Assembly: GCA_022564695.1 (NCBI GenBank)
Contig: JADFKX010000136.1
Location: 1 to 5,612, forward strand
Length of the DNA stretch: 5,612 nucleotides
From: Chloroflexota bacterium
GTDB lineage: Bacteria > Chloroflexota > Dehalococcoidia > SM23-28-2 > RBG-16-64-32
Reading direction: 5' to 3'
This document shows positions 1 through 4,742 of this stretch, one piece after another. The notes under the pieces are model-generated. The model had not been told where the DNA came from, did not search any database, and was given only the letters and a program-made list of their open reading frames with translations. Position numbers and translations under genes: made by a program. Within the stretch, counting starts at the first letter, position 1, and every line of letters starts with the position of its first letter.

Positions 1-1275
1 CGGATGAACCAACGCGCCAACTCCCCCGAGGGCGAGCACGAACAGCCTCAGATCCCTACCCCTTCCGGCCGCGGTCCAGCGGCCGCCGTACCGGTAGTCG
101 AAATCGGCAACCGATTTGGCTGAGGTATAGCTGACCATCAGTGTTCCTAGCAGCGCCAGCATCGACGCGCCGACTATAAGGGCGGCGGAGGACGGGCCCA
201 ATAGGCTACCGACCGCGGATGCAGTCAGCATGTAGTAGAACATTCCAAACAGTATGAAGCCGTCTGAGTAGCGATCGAGCACAGCATCAAAGAAGTTCCC
301 GAAGGGGGATTGCATCTTCTTCAGCCGCGCGACCTCGCCGTCACTCCCGTCCAGGATGCTGGCTAGCTGAATGACGATCCCGCCCATGATGGGAAGGCCG
401 AGGAAGAAGGCCAGGCCGGCCACGAAGCTGACAACGAAAGCAAGGACTGACACCTGGTTCGCTGTTATGCGCTTGGATAGCTTCAGCAACAGCGGCGTGA
501 CGAGGGCCGTGGAGACCCTCCTGTTAATGACGCGGGAGATGAAGCCGTCCTCGGGTTTCGCAAGGTTCTGATACAGGAGTCTCTTCGCATTCTGGAGGTC
601 GTGGGGCGTATCCACGTCAACCCAGCGCTCGCGGACGTCAACCACCTTCGCCTTCCCCCTCATGGCGAGACGGTGGATGGCGCCGGAAACAGATCGATCC
701 CCCGCCTTTACGCTCTCCTCGGCTGCGCCGAAAATATCCGGCGAGCACAGAAAGGCCCCGGTATCGAACGCGCTATACGTTCCCAGGTGCTTCCCTATTT
801 CGACGAGTCGGTGATCGTCGGCCAGGACCTTCGTCACATCGTCGAGGTCAACCAGCCCGTTGTCATCCACCCCGAAATCGGCGGCCAGGATCACCTCCCC
901 GTCGTCCAATGGCTCGCTGAGAAGCCGGTCAAGGACAGCTTGGTCAAGGACGTGATCGGCCATAAGCAACAGGAACGGCTCATCAAGCCGCCCACGGGCG
1001 GCGAGAAGGGAGACCCCATTGCCCAACTCCCACTCTGGATTTCTGATCGGGGTGATACCTACGCGTCTGCGCCGACTCAGCTCCGACAGGAAGGCCTCGA
1101 CTCGGTCGGCGGCGTACCCGGTGATTACGTAGAAATCGGTGACGCCGGCCTGCTGGGCGGTGGCGATTGTACGCTCGATGAGCGCCAGCCCCGCGACCCT
1201 GACTAGCGGTTTAGAGTCGCATATTTGGGCCAGCCGCCCGCCATCGCCTGCGGCCAGGATCAGGCACTTAACAAT
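1..1275 (-). CDS. Bifunctional nucleotidyltransferase / CDP-alcohol phosphatidyltransferase (IPCT/DIPP-synthase-like), C-terminus cut by window edge
   Basis: Fusion protein of which 425 residues are visible; the C-terminus lies beyond the left edge. The N-terminal half (about 1-235) is a sugar-phosphate-type nucleotidyltransferase: LILAAGDGGRL (5-15), the KPL motif (22-24), NPEWELGNGVSLL (79-91), the probable metal Asp in MADH (D107) and DVDTP (220-224). The C-terminal half is a membrane CDP-alcohol phosphatidyltransferase with an intact catalytic signature: D309, D312-G313, A316-R317, G326, D330, D334. Hydrophobic segments follow at about 338-354, 361-380 and at the cut end. In characterised homologues of this architecture the first domain makes CDP-inositol from CTP and inositol-1-phosphate and the second transfers phospho-inositol to an alcohol (di-inositol-phosphate phosphate synthesis). 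Substrates here are inferred, because many relatives are uncharacterised. The reading frame is closed by TAA at 1309-1311. The start is taken as ATT (1273-1275), giving (M)VKCLILAAG, because an AGGAGG lies 6 bases upstream and no ATG or GTG is available. Confidence 0.88.
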   Translation of the reverse strand, partial: MVKCLILAAGDGGRLAQICDSKPLVRVAGLALIERTIATAQQAGVTDFYVITGYAADRVEAFLSELSRRRRVGITPIRNPEWELGNGVSLLAARGRLDEPFLLLMADHVLDQAVLDRLLSEPLDDGEVILAADFGVDDNGLVDLDDVTKVLADDHRLVEIGKHLGTYSAFDTGAFLCSPDIFGAAEESVKAGDRSVSGAIHRLAMRGKAKVVDVRERWVDVDTPHDLQNAKRLLYQNLAKPEDGFISRVINRRVSTALVTPLLLKLSKRITANQVSVLAFVVSFVAGLAFFLGLPIMGGIVIQLASILDGSDGEVARLKKMQSPFGNFFDAVLDRYSDGFILFGMFYYMLTASAVGSLLGPSSAALIVGASMLALLGTLMVSYTSAKSVADFDYRYGGRWTAAGRGRDLRLFVLALGGVGALVHP

Positions 1276-1281
1276 AGTTCT

Positions 1282-1287
1282 CCTCCT
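1282..1287 (-). promoter_or_regulatory. Shine-Dalgarno AGGAGG that places the start at an ATT codon
   Basis: On the minus strand AGGAGG is followed by six bases (AGAACT) and then ATT (1273-1275). The only other conventional candidate in the open frame is TTG at 1291-1293, which lies upstream of this ribosome-binding site and has none of its own. Confidence 0.7.
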
Positions 1288-1307
1288 CGTCAAAGGATCA
1301 GCATCCG

Positions 1308-1337
1308 ATTACAGTAAGCCGCCCACACAGGCCACAA
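1308..1337 (-). promoter_or_regulatory. Candidate promoter for the nucleotidyltransferase fusion gene
   Basis: Minus strand: TGTAAT (1308-1313, five of six to TATAAT) lies 18 bases downstream of TTGTGG (1332-1337, a poor -35). Transcription would begin near 1301 and give a leader of about 26 bases containing the ribosome-binding site. The weak -35 keeps confidence low. Confidence 0.35.
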
Positions 1338-1629
1338 AGATGACCAGCCGGTTTAAGGGTCCACAGAGGAGAGGGCCTTGACTCAGCCTCGATTTTCCCA
1401 GTCGCGAGGCGACCCTACTGGCCGACCGAACTGTGAGGTTTTCAGCCATCGGCCGGGCCTCTTACGCTTGCGCGGCTCCTCTTATCAAGAGCGCTTAAGA
1501 GGGGCTCTTGTTACATCGCCTCGCAGCGCTCGGCGGAGCACCAAGGGGCGAACTTTCCGAGGCGCCGTCTAACCTGCATTCAGGAGCGTCGTTCCTCGGC
1601 TGTTCGAGGTGAGGTGACGGGAGGGCTAG
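1338..1629. other. Gene-free stretch between the fusion gene and the zinc-knuckle gene
   Basis: No reading frame here has a ribosome-binding site with protein-like composition. The open frames on the plus strand (for example 1378-1572) are rich in Arg, Ser and Pro and look random. The recognisable content is the paired hairpin at 1474-1510 and a small 5-bp hairpin (CCTCG 1594-1598 / CGAGG 1605-1609) just beyond the stop of the zinc-knuckle gene, without a U-tract. No tRNA or other known RNA was recognised. Confidence 0.5.
1474..1510 (+). repeat. Two overlapping, mutually exclusive hairpins
   Basis: Hairpin 1 pairs GGCTCCTCTTA (1474-1484) with TAAGAGGGGCT (1496-1506), 11 bp with two G-U pairs when read as plus-strand RNA. 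Hairpin 2 pairs CAAGAGC (1486-1492) with GCTCTTG (1504-1510), 7 perfect bp. The arms of each lie in the loop or stem of the other, so only one can form. On the minus strand the two G-U pairs become C-A mismatches, so the plus-strand transcript would be the better folder. No U-run follows, so a standard intrinsic terminator is not supported. Confidence 0.45.
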
Positions 1630-1818
1630 TCAGCTACTGCCCTTCAACCAGCGCATGTAGCCCGGCTTCTTCGCCGGTTCCGCACTCCGAAACCTCCTAA
1701 CTGAGCCACACCGCCTGCAGTGACCTTTGCTTGTGCGGCCATGAGGCGTCTCTATTACCCAGTGGTGCGTGCAGCGGCGTCTACGGCGAGTGACCTCTGG
1801 CGTTGACCTCCTGCGCAT
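1630..1818 (-). CDS. Small basic zinc-knuckle protein (CxHHWVIE family-like), 62 aa
   Basis: A 62-residue, strongly basic protein. After an Arg-rich N-terminus (RRRRR around 11-15) it has C16-T-H-H-W-V-I-E, then TSKGHCRRCGSVRRF, so C/H residues at 16, 18-19 and a CxxC pair (about 34 and 37) can bind one zinc ion. The pattern C-x-H-x-W-V-I-E ... T-S-x-G-x-C-x-x-C-G is one I recognise from small uncharacterised proteins of Chloroflexota and neighbouring groups; no function is established and nucleic-acid binding is only inferred. The start is ATG at 1816-1818 with AGGAGG at 1829-1834, ten bases upstream. A second ATG (1821-1823) is out of frame and would abolish the motif. A GATAAT hexamer (1875-1880) is a possible -10 without a good -35. 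It is transcribed towards the fusion gene but is separated from it by more than 330 bases. Confidence 0.75.
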   Translation of the reverse strand: MRRRSTPEVTRRRRRCTHHWVIETPHGRTSKGHCRRCGSVRRFRSAEPAKKPGYMRWLKGSS

Positions 1819-2040
1819 TCCATCACCGCCTCCTTCTCCCTGTGCCTTGGGCCACGAATGGCTACGGGCGAACCATTATCCTAGCAGGTTGGTTGGCCAG
1901 GATATGAGAAATGTTTCGCTCTTCGTCTGAGCGACCACCCTCTGTTATGTATACGAAACGGGCGGCAATTAGGTCTGATTCATCGGGAGAGAGGCCTAGC
2001 TAGCACATAAGGAGACTGTGGTTCAGGGGCGACCTCACTA

Positions 2041-2090
2041 CCCGCCGCTCCGCTTGTGCGCCTGGGCCGGGGCGGCTGTCAACGGGGCGG
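2041..2090 (+). repeat. Dispersed intergenic repeat, copy A
   Basis: One of five copies of a GC-rich repeat of about 50 bp with the core G(A/C)TTGTGCGCCTGGGC (2052-2067) followed by a GTCAACGGGG tail. On the minus strand it reads TTGACA (2077-2082), an 18-base spacer, CACAAG (2053-2058). Copy A can also fold into a hairpin GCCGCTCCG / CGGGGCGGC with one G-U pair. Confidence 0.85.
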
Positions 2091-2207
2091 CGTGGGCCGC
2101 GTCAGGCGCTAGGGACGTGCTAGAGGACGGCGACCGAGAGGACATGCACCACCATCACTGTGCGCACAACGGGAGGGTCTTGTCTCAATCAGCCGATCTA
2201 GCCGCCG

Positions 2208-2235
2208 TTGACAAGCGTAGTAGCAGGTGTAGGAT
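2208..2235 (+). promoter_or_regulatory. Promoter candidate for the 81-aa protein gene
   Basis: A perfect TTGACA (2208-2213) is followed after 16 bases by TAGGAT (2230-2235, four of six to TATAAT; GATAAG overlaps at 2233-2238). The implied start near 2242 leaves a leader of about 60 bases before the ATG at 2304. Confidence 0.5.
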
Positions 2236-2303
2236 AAGTGGGTCGCGGGGTGCGGATGTTCGGTTCGACTTAGGATCTGCGGCTTAGAAGGCGGTGAGCA
2301 GCC

Positions 2304-2549
2304 ATGACCCAGCAGATTGGAACGCAGGGCCCGGAGACCTCAGGGGTGGAGGAGTCCTGGCAAGCATTCTTTGCCGCCAGCGACCCAACTGCAGTCAAGA
2401 GCCCAGACGAACGGACTGCCGACCAACTTCTTGCTGAGGCGCTAGAGCGAAGTGCTGAAAATCCTCAGGCGCTTCGACGCATGCAGTCCACGATGCTGAG
2501 AGCACTGCTGATCGCGATTGACCGCGAATCGGCTTCCGGTCGAGCGTAA
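2304..2549 (+). CDS. Small acidic helical hypothetical protein, 81 aa
   Basis: Not recognised. The product is soluble: it has no signal peptide or membrane segment, no cysteines, a disordered Gln/Gly/Glu-rich N-terminus (1-15), a WQAFFAASDP stretch (about 19-28) and then an amphipathic helical half (about 36-75) rich in Glu, Leu, Arg and Ala, which could be a dimerisation or partner-binding helix pair. The ATG follows GGCGGTGAG by a few bases, a weak ribosome-binding site, and a TTGACA promoter lies about 95 bases upstream. Amino-acid composition and mixed but coherent codon use support a real gene over chance. It stands alone: the stop is followed 28 bases later by repeat copy B and then by an independent promoter. 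Function unknown. Confidence 0.6.
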   Translation: MTQQIGTQGPETSGVEESWQAFFAASDPTAVKSPDERTADQLLAEALERSAENPQALRRMQSTMLRALLIAIDRESASGRA

Positions 2550-2577
2550 GGGTGTAAGAGCAGTTCCATCCCACGAC

Positions 2578-2627
2578 TCCGCCGCCCCGATTGTGCGCCT
2601 GGGCGGGGCGGGTGTCAACGGGACAGG
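2578..2627 (+). repeat. Dispersed intergenic repeat, copy B
   Basis: Contains the exact core GATTGTGCGCCTGGGC (2589-2604) and the tail GTCAACGG. The minus strand reads TTGACA (2613-2618), 17 bases, CACAAT (2590-2595). An 8-bp perfect hairpin is also possible: CCGCCCCG (2582-2589) with CGGGGCGG (2604-2611), loop 14. The copy begins 28 bases after the stop of the 81-aa protein gene. Confidence 0.88.
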
Positions 2628-2663
2628 ACTCCTTTGGGAAGTGCAAAACCCCCAAGCAGCGGC

Positions 2664-2692
2664 TTGACAGAAGTTATATAAGTGTCGGGTAA
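2664..2692 (+). promoter_or_regulatory. Promoter candidate for the secretory two-gene unit
   Basis: A perfect TTGACA (2664-2669) lies in a short AT-rich patch (TTATATAAG, 2674-2682) between repeat B and the ribosome-binding site of the 52-aa gene. At the standard 17-base spacing the -10 would be GGGTAA (2687-2692), a poor match; the better-looking TATAAG (2677-2682) is too close to be used with this -35. The exact -10 is therefore unsettled. Confidence 0.4.
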
Positions 2693-2728
2693 GCGCCCGG
2701 ACTCTAATTCTAAAGGGAGGGAACCCTA

Positions 2729-2887
2729 ATGCGAAAGAAGATACTGGCCATGGTGTTCGCGGCGGCTCTGCTGGCAGCCGGGATGGTTGCGGCTCTGGCG
2801 TCAGGTACGGGCGCTGTGGAAGCGCACGGCAACAGCCCGGCCAGGCTCACGGCAGCGGGCTGGGAGTCAGAGTCGGTCAAGGGTTAG
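2729..2887 (+). CDS. Exported microprotein with Sec signal peptide, 52 aa
   Basis: The start is ATG at 2729-2731 behind a strong GGGAGG (2715-2720). The product begins MRKKILAMVFAAALLAAG, a textbook signal peptide: positive RKK at 2-4, hydrophobic core 5-23, and ALA-S as a probable signal-peptidase I site after residue 24. The mature part is only about 28 residues, Gly/Ala/Glu-rich (SGTGAVEAHGNSPARL... to VKG), with no cysteines or recognisable domain. If processed it would release a small soluble peptide; otherwise it could be a single-helix membrane peptide. The next gene, also exported, starts 68 bases after the stop in the same direction, so co-transcription is likely. It could alternatively be the stump of a longer exported protein cut by a nonsense change, but I see no continuation in the following bases. 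Confidence 0.65.
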   Translation: MRKKILAMVFAAALLAAGMVAALASGTGAVEAHGNSPARLTAAGWESESVKG

Positions 2888-2955
2888 AGGGGAGGAGAGG
2901 AAGATAGTGAACTCACCGGCCGCGAAGCGAGCCAGCGGATTAGGGAGGATTGAAG

Positions 2956-3693
2956 ATGGTACATAGCGGGCCAGCGTTGCTCAAGGCCCTTCTCGTCGTG
3001 GTGGGCGTTCTGTCGCTGCTTGCCGTTTCCTTTGCGACGAGTGCCGCGACCGCCGTGGAAAATCAGGCCCCGGTGGCCGTCGACGACAGCATCGAGATCG
3101 AGATGAACTCCATCAATTCGATCCCTGCCGCCACGTTCCTGGCCAACGACTTCGACCCGGATGGGGACCCACTTGCCATCGTGGCAACCTGCTGCGCCGT
3201 GAACGGGTCGGGTGGCATCAATGGCCCGGCCCAGCTCGTCGGCTTCTTCCCGGATGAAGGATTCGTCGGCACAGCCAGCATGAAGTACCAAATCTCCGAT
3301 GGGGCCTTGTTCTCGAACCTCGCCACGATCACCTTCATCGTGCTGGCTCCTCCCATCATTTCGGTCAGCATAGACATCAAGCCGGGCGGCGACCCCAACA
3401 GCATCACCCTCGGCAGCAAAGGGTTGATCTCCGTCGCCATCCTCACCACACCCACATTCGATGCCACGACCGTAGACGCCAATACGGTTCAGTTAGGGCC
3501 GGGGGCGGCCACTAAGGCCCACGCGAACGCCCATGTGGAGGATGTGGATGCTGACGGTGACCTCGATCTCGCGCTCCACTTCCGCACCCCGGAGACCGGC
3601 ATCGCTCCCGGCGATACCGAAGCCTGCCTCACGGGCGAGACGTTCGACGGTACGCCCATCGAAGGCTGCGACGCGATCCGCACCGTGCCCTAG
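2956..3693 (+). CDS. Exported cadherin-like / IDIKPG-domain protein, 245 aa
   Basis: A secreted or surface protein. The signal peptide is 1-33, with a hydrophobic core at 8-26 and SAATA-V as the likely cleavage site. Residues 36-131 form one cadherin-like immunoglobulin-fold module of the NQAPVAVDD ... LANDFDPDGDPL ... ISDG type found in bacterial adhesins; D65, D67, D69 and D71 form a probable calcium site, and the CC pair at 79-80 is unusual. Residues 137-245 match a C-terminal module I recognise from environmental secreted proteins: SIDIKPGGDPNSI, GLISVAILTT, EDVDADGDLDLALHF (195-209, calcium-loop-like), then LTGETFDG and IEGCDAIRTV. Its role is not established; cysteines C224 and C238 could pair. 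No transmembrane anchor or sorting signal follows the last module. The start is ATG 2956, seven bases after AGGGAGG (2942-2948); a TTG two codons earlier abuts that site and is unlikely. A role in adhesion or extracellular matrix is inferred. Confidence 0.85.
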   Translation: MVHSGPALLKALLVVVGVLSLLAVSFATSAATAVENQAPVAVDDSIEIEMNSINSIPAATFLANDFDPDGDPLAIVATCCAVNGSGGINGPAQLVGFFPDEGFVGTASMKYQISDGALFSNLATITFIVLAPPIISVSIDIKPGGDPNSITLGSKGLISVAILTTPTFDATTVDANTVQLGPGAATKAHANAHVEDVDADGDLDLALHFRTPETGIAPGDTEACLTGETFDGTPIEGCDAIRTVP

Positions 3694-3731
3694 GCGAAGC
3701 TGGACTCCGCCGGCGACTCGCTGGGGTTGGG

Positions 3732-3782
3732 CCCGCCGCCGCGATTGTGCGCCTGGGCTGGGCGAGCGTCAACTGGGGCAGG
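3732..3782 (+). repeat. Dispersed intergenic repeat, copy C
   Basis: Exact core GATTGTGCGCCTGGGC at 3743-3758, with the tail GTCAACTGGGGCAGG. The minus strand reads TTGACG (3767-3772), 17 bases, CACAAT (3744-3749). It starts about 38 bases after the stop of the 245-aa exported protein gene, so any minus-strand transcript from it would be antisense to that gene. Confidence 0.88.
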
Positions 3783-3968
3783 CTACCGATGTTGCGTGGG
3801 GCTGCTGCCCCCTCTTTACGTGACTGTAATCATCCGGAAACGTGTACGTAACCTAGTCGGCACAGGGCGAGCATTAGGATGCGGATGGGTGTGGGGTGGG
3901 AAGCAGGGGCATTAGCACCGCCGAAAGGGGCTTGCCACTCCATACCTATTTCTTACAGAGCAGCTACT

Positions 3969-4015
3969 ACCGCCGCCGCGATTGTGCGCCTGGGCCGGGA
4001 ATGGCTTCGGGGATG
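3969..4015 (+). repeat. Dispersed intergenic repeat, copy D (right half diverged)
   Basis: Exact core GATTGTGCGCCTGGGC at 3980-3995, preceded by CCGCCGCCGC as in copies B and C. The GTCAAC tail is missing: the aligned bases read GGCTTCGGGG. On the minus strand it keeps CACAAT (3981-3986) but has no -35. Its right end overlaps the left arm of the inverted repeat at 4008-4017. Confidence 0.8.
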
Positions 4016-4098
4016 CGCTCCGCACCCCAAGTCTCAGCGAAAGGAGAATTGCATACCAGCCCCGCAACCGGTGGTGCAATGTGGGCCGCATCCCCGTA
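4008..4098 (-). ncRNA. Candidate structured non-coding RNA
   Basis: A good promoter (4105-4132, minus) predicts a transcript starting near 4098. Two bases later comes CGGGGATGCG (4096-4087), which pairs perfectly over 10 bp with CGCATCCCCG (4017-4008), closing an RNA of about 90 nt. Inside, ATTGCA (4080-4075) pairs with TGCAAT (4053-4048), with an inner CCA/TGG; a second weak stem is TCTC/GAGA. The result is a closed multi-branch shape starting at the predicted 5' end. No U-tract terminator was found after 4008, and it matches no RNA family I recognise. Prediction from sequence only. Confidence 0.3.
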
Positions 4099-4104
4099 CA
4101 GCAC

Positions 4105-4132
4105 ATTATGCACCGACGCGATGGGCTGTCAA
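4105..4132 (-). promoter_or_regulatory. Sigma-A-like promoter facing left
   Basis: Minus strand: perfect TTGACA (4127-4132), 16-base spacer, CATAAT (4105-4110, five of six to TATAAT). No gene lies downstream before the 3' end of the oppositely oriented 245-aa protein gene; the candidate ncRNA is the nearest thing it could drive. Confidence 0.55.
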
Positions 4133-4182
4133 GACGGAAGCGCCCACGTGGAAGAAAGTGTGTCGCGGTGGGGAGAAGGGAA

Positions 4183-4233
4183 AGCGCTCCGTTCTCAGCT
4201 TCGCGGGGGTGCGGCGATGAGTGGTGGAGCGCT
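4183..4233. repeat. Extended imperfect inverted repeat
   Basis: AGCGCTCC (4183-4190) pairs with GGAGCGCT (4226-4233) over 8 bp. Inside it, CTCA/TGAG and CGC/GCG pairs extend the arm, giving a 51-base imperfect hairpin. On the minus strand it lies about 30 bases after the predicted start of transcription from the 4271-4298 promoter. Confidence 0.4.
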
Positions 4234-4270
4234 GCCGCCCAGGCCCTCTTATCGGGTCGGGGCGATTTCC

Positions 4271-4298
4271 ATTATAGAAGGATGCATGTAGTCGTCAA
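4271..4298 (-). promoter_or_regulatory. Strong sigma-A-like promoter facing left
   Basis: Minus strand: TTGACG (4293-4298, five of six), 16-base spacer, perfect TATAAT (4271-4276). Transcription would start near 4264 and run through the 4183-4233 hairpin. Its layout, including the flanking GTCAACGG on the plus strand, resembles the promoter-like half of the dispersed repeat. Confidence 0.6.
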
Positions 4299-4317
4299 CG
4301 GAGATGGGCAGCTAATT

Positions 4318-4348
4318 TGTGGACAACCCCACCGCATCTTGTGGATAG
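4318..4348. other. Two direct DnaA-box-like 9-mers
   Basis: TGTGGACAA (4318-4326) and TGTGGATAG (4340-4348) each match the complement of the DnaA box (TGTGNATAA) at eight of nine positions, and their starts are 22 bases apart, about two helical turns. They lie immediately past the stop of the winged-helix gene. Two near-matches alone do not make an origin. Confidence 0.2.
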
Positions 4349-4684
4349 TTATGGCAGCGAGCGCCTGGGGTCGCGACGCGTCATCCTCACGAGCTCTCCC
4401 AGGACCTGGCGCAAAGTGATTCCCTCAAGTACCGGATGACGAAACTGTGCGTCGAGGTCGACGGAGTAGTGGTGCCTTCGACCGTTCTTGCGGATGTGGA
4501 GCATGCCCGCTCGACGCAGGTCGCCGACGATACCCCACACCGTGCGGCGTGTCAGGAAGAGAGTTTCGGAGAGGTCGCTTATAGTGCAGTCCTGGTTTGC
4601 TGCGATACAGAACAGCACGGTGCCGTGGCTGGAGACGTGGTGCCAGCCGTTATCGGTATCGGAAGAGAGTAGCGGTTGCCGCAT
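4349..4684 (-). CDS. Winged-helix (MarR/ArsR-like) transcriptional regulator, 111 aa
   Basis: A single-domain DNA-binding protein. After a short N-terminus, residues 14-30 (WHHVSSHGTVLFCIAAN) form helix 1. Residues 33-61 (beginning TISDLSETLFLTRRTVWGIV, ending DLRRAGM) form the helix-turn-helix with the recognition helix around 45-57. HIRKNGRRHHYSVD (63-76) is the beta wing, rich in Arg and His as expected for contact with the minor groove. The C-terminal part (82-100, RHPVLEGITLRQVLGELV) fits a dimerisation helix. The family is a small MarR/ArsR-type winged-helix group common in high-GC bacteria; ligand and targets are unknown, and there are no metal-binding cysteine clusters of the ArsR type (C26 and C33 only). 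The start is ATG 4682-4684 behind AGAAGGG. A clear promoter directly upstream gives a leader of about 24 bases, and the gene appears monocistronic. Confidence 0.8.
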   Translation of the reverse strand: MRQPLLSSDTDNGWHHVSSHGTVLFCIAANQDCTISDLSETLFLTRRTVWGIVGDLRRAGMLHIRKNGRRHHYSVDLDAQFRHPVLEGITLRQVLGELVRMTRRDPRRSLP

Positions 4685-4714
4685 AGTCGCACCCTTCTGG
4701 TGGCTCGTGTCCTC

Positions 4715-4742
4715 ATTATCGTCAAGTATGTCCGGGAGTCAA
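4715..4742 (-). promoter_or_regulatory. Promoter of the winged-helix regulator
   Basis: Minus strand: TTGACT (4737-4742), 16-base spacer, GATAAT (4715-4720), five of six in each hexamer. The start of transcription would be near 4708, about 24 bases before the ATG. The -35 hexamer abuts the edge of repeat copy E. Confidence 0.65.

Larger units (their letters stand above)
1841..2303. other. Gene-free stretch holding repeat A and the promoter of the next plus-strand gene
   Basis: No convincing gene. The open frame 2018-2287 runs through repeat A and has the composition of chance translation. Visible elements are a hairpin TCGCTC/GAGCGA (1916-1921 / 1929-1934), the palindrome TGTGCGCACA (2159-2168), repeat A and the promoter at 2208-2235. 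A GATAAT (minus, 1875-1880) may serve the zinc-knuckle gene. Confidence 0.5.
3694..4348. other. 655-base stretch without a convincing gene: repeats C and D, two minus-strand promoters, inverted repeats
   Basis: Overlapping plus-strand frames (within 3727-4419) pass through repeat copies and lack good ribosome-binding sites; the repeat itself produces their shared RDCAPG peptide. An AAGGAG at 4041-4046 is only two bases from the nearest TTG (4049), too close to use. The stretch instead carries repeat C, repeat D, a 10-bp long-range inverted repeat (4008-4096), a second inverted repeat (4183-4233) and two sigma-A-like promoters pointing left (4105-4132, 4271-4298). Non-coding transcripts are the simplest reading; a decayed gene is the alternative. 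Confidence 0.5.

Noticed and set aside
601..1206. 201-aa plus-strand open frame
   Set aside because: It is the antisense shadow of the nucleotidyltransferase domain, whose motifs (LILAAG, DVDTP) are clear on the minus strand.
2018..2287. 89-aa plus-strand frame with an HHHH run
   Set aside because: It runs through repeat A, has no protein-like domain and is followed by the promoter of the next gene; the His run comes from a chance CACCACCATCAC.
2907..2966. 19-codon GTG frame behind a purine-rich stretch, overlapping the start of the 245-aa gene
   Set aside because: It is too short to judge, with no composition signal; a leader peptide for translational coupling is possible but unsupported.
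4008..4098. Resemblance of CATTGCAC...CCGGT...GCGGGG (minus) to the 3' part of a GEMM c-di-GMP riboswitch
   Set aside because: The essential 5' half (the GGCAAA and GACGCAAAGCC-type segments) is absent and no gene follows, so the resemblance looks accidental.
3896..4291. 131-aa plus-strand frame with a possible internal start near an AAGGAG
   Set aside because: It reads through repeat D, its composition is chance-like, and the AAGGAG (4041-4046) lies only two bases from the nearest TTG.
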